A stretch of 64,000 nucleotides of DNA from Cherax quadricarinatus (Eukaryota; Arthropoda; Malacostraca; Decapoda; Parastacidae): the NCBI RefSeq assembly GCF_038502225.1, contig NW_027196413.1, positions 1-64,000 of the forward strand, given 5' to 3'. A program made the position numbers and the translations under genes. Below are positions 61,816-64,000 of this stretch, piece by piece. The notes under the pieces were generated by a model. That model saw nothing but the letters and a program-made list of their open reading frames with translations, was not told where the DNA came from and ran no database searches. Every line of letters begins with the position of its first letter. Position 1 is the stretch's first letter.

Positions 61816-63106
61816 GTTACAGCGTAGATGTGAGTGATTTCGAAGAATCCCAGGTCCGATACAAAGCCCATGCCCAGGCGGCCCACTAGGTCAATGATAG
61901 CAGAGATAGAGAGCATGTTGGGCACTAGTGAGGAGGGTATGTCCACTGTATCAGCGTAGGCTGGCAGGAAGAACAGCGAGAATGGTGCTCCACACGATAT
62001 CAGAAAGACTGATAGTGCCATGATGACGAACAAGGCATCCTTGAAGAGCGAGCAGTCGCAGAAGTTGACGCAACAAAGGACGCAGCAGTTGGGACGCTTC
62101 ACCTCCACCTCTTGCTCCTCTTGTTTCAGCCCTAAGTTGTCACCTGTTGTCATTTGACTCTCATCATATTCGCCTTTCTCTTCTGCAAATGGACGAACAA
62201 GATTTTCTTTGTCCTCTTTCTCACTCTCCAAGACAGATGTCATGATTCTACTTTGTACAGTACGGATGGATGTCTGCCGGTTGAGCTGCGTCCTGACCTC
62301 TGGTAGAGCTGCTGGAGCTACACGAGACGACTGAGAGAGTCTGCGCGTGCTGCCTCGTAGGAAGCGTGCAGATGTTACTCTGCCATCCTCGTCTGAGAGT
62401 CGCAGAACACTCGGGTGCTCGGCAAATATGGGTAGCCTGGAGAGAGACAACTTACTGGTGGTTGTGTTGAATAGTGATGATTTACTGCCCATGGTAAAGC
62501 CTGTTCTCATGGAGGAACGACTGCCCATTGAGTTGGCGTCCGGATTGACTGCCCAAGAGCGGGCGTAATGAGTTAAATCTGGAATACTGTTCATCATGGA
62601 TGCGCTGCGAAGGAAGGACACTTGGCGCTGCAGCTCAGCGTCTTCCGCTGACGTCGTGGAAGAAAGGCGACGTCTTCGCATCATCTTATGCCAGAGAGCT
62701 CTGGAGCGAGTTATGGGAGTGTTGGGAGACGAGGGCACGGGCCGCTGGGCAGGTTTAGGGAGAGGGGAGGCCGGTATTTGAGGTACCAACTTGTCTTTAG
62801 GGACGGACCCATTGGTCTCCTCCTCCTCCTCTTGGTTCTGCTGGTCTATAGCTTGCACTATGGCATGGTGGGAGATTGGACGATAGAGCATCGACGCCAC
62901 GCAAATGTGCAGCTGCATGGCACCAATTAGCATCAGAGTGCCTCTAAACCCATACGTGGTGAGCAGGTAATCCACAAGCGGCGGGAGAAAGAATCCTCCC
63001 AGAGCGTTGCCGGAGACGCAGATGGCGGAGGCAAAGGTTCTCCGCTTCTCGAAGTAGAGAGAGACGATGAGTATCCCAGGAGTGGTGGTGAGCCCGGCTC
63101 CCAGAC
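61816..63106 (-). CDS. Monocarboxylate transporter-like (SLC16/MCT) gene, large internal exon
   Basis: MFS membrane transporter expected to carry monocarboxylates such as lactate or pyruvate with protons. The exon starts after acceptor CTGCAG (first base 63106, completing a Gly codon) and ends at 61816 before donor GTGAGT. Its 431 residues (numbered from that Gly) hold a GLGAGLTTTPG helix, the MCT signature SLYFEKRRTFASAI (16-29), two further helices to about 77, a cytoplasmic loop of about 280 residues, then two helices (about 357-385 and 396-418). D406 and R410 in ISAIIDLVGRLGMG keep the Asp-x3-Arg spacing essential in MCT1. The loop holds RRRRLSS and TRRLSQS and a cluster of six Cys (341-352). 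Earlier exons, with the first helices, lie beyond the window. Exact substrate unknown. Confidence 0.93.
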
Positions 63107-63610
<504 letters not shown>

Positions 63611-64000
63611 TGGACACATACTCAGCCGACCAGCGACATCACACATCATATTGGACGCATACTCAGCCGACCAGCGACATCACACATCATATTGGACACA
63701 TACTCAGCCGACCAGCGACATCACACATCATATTGGACACGTACTCAGCCGACCAGCGACATCACACATCATATTGGACACATATTCAGCCGACCAGCAA
63801 CATCACACATCATATTGGACACATACTCAGCCGACCAGCGACATCACACATCATATTGGACACATACTCAGCCGACCAGCAACATCACACATCATATTGG
63901 ACACATACTCAGCCGACCAGCGACATCACACATCATATTATACATACTCAGCCGACCAGCGACATCACACATCATATTGGACACATACTCAGCCGACCAG
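63611..64000. repeat. 41-bp minisatellite running off the window
   Basis: The unit contains CATACTCAGCCGACCAGCGA and CATCACACATCATATTGGAC. About 9.5 copies are visible. One copy near 63938 lost GGACA. It lies in the intron upstream of the large exon. Confidence 0.97.

Overview
This is eukaryotic nuclear DNA. It is dominated by retrotransposons and minisatellites and carries one split host gene. The repeat families (a LINE tail reading GTGGCTTAGCGCTTC then TAA repeats, an RTE-like LINE tail, a TA-microsatellite-loving MITE, a fold-back element) look like those I associate with decapod crustaceans, most likely a crayfish-like species. That assignment is from memory of repeat style and was not tested.

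Left third (1-27.3 kb): a nest of retroelements. A decayed RNase H-bearing LINE (copy A, Jockey/I type) has a BEL/Pao LTR retrotransposon inserted in its 3' tail (5378-20931). Inside the BEL element lies the 5' part of an unrelated LINE (E), and inside E's 5' UTR lies a nearly intact copy B of the first LINE family (8263-14828). Copy B has a 12-bp target-site duplication and one visible frameshift. After the BEL 3' LTR the tail of copy A resumes. Two older copies of the same family (C and D) then follow head to tail.

Middle (27.3-46.7 kb): minisatellites with 35-, 15/46-, 56-, 25- and 30-bp units, three TA microsatellites, a 388-bp MITE, a Tigger/pogo DNA transposon whose N-terminal coding region is interrupted by an RTE-like LINE fragment, SINE-like fragments and a 337-bp fold-back element.

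Right (46.7-64 kb): the last three exons, on the minus strand, of a monocarboxylate-transporter-like (SLC16/MCT, major facilitator) gene: 61816-63106, 50879-51099 and 46684-46853. Splice phases match exactly and give 560 residues to the stop codon. The 5' exons lie beyond 64000. The introns are filled by arrays of 31, 57, 18, 36, 30 and 41 bp. The 57-bp array grew inside an RTE LINE 3' UTR, and the end of that UTR touches a splice donor. Very long open frames across arrays whose unit is a multiple of 3 are by-products of repetition and are not annotated as genes.

I saw no CRISPR array, rRNA or convincing tRNA gene.
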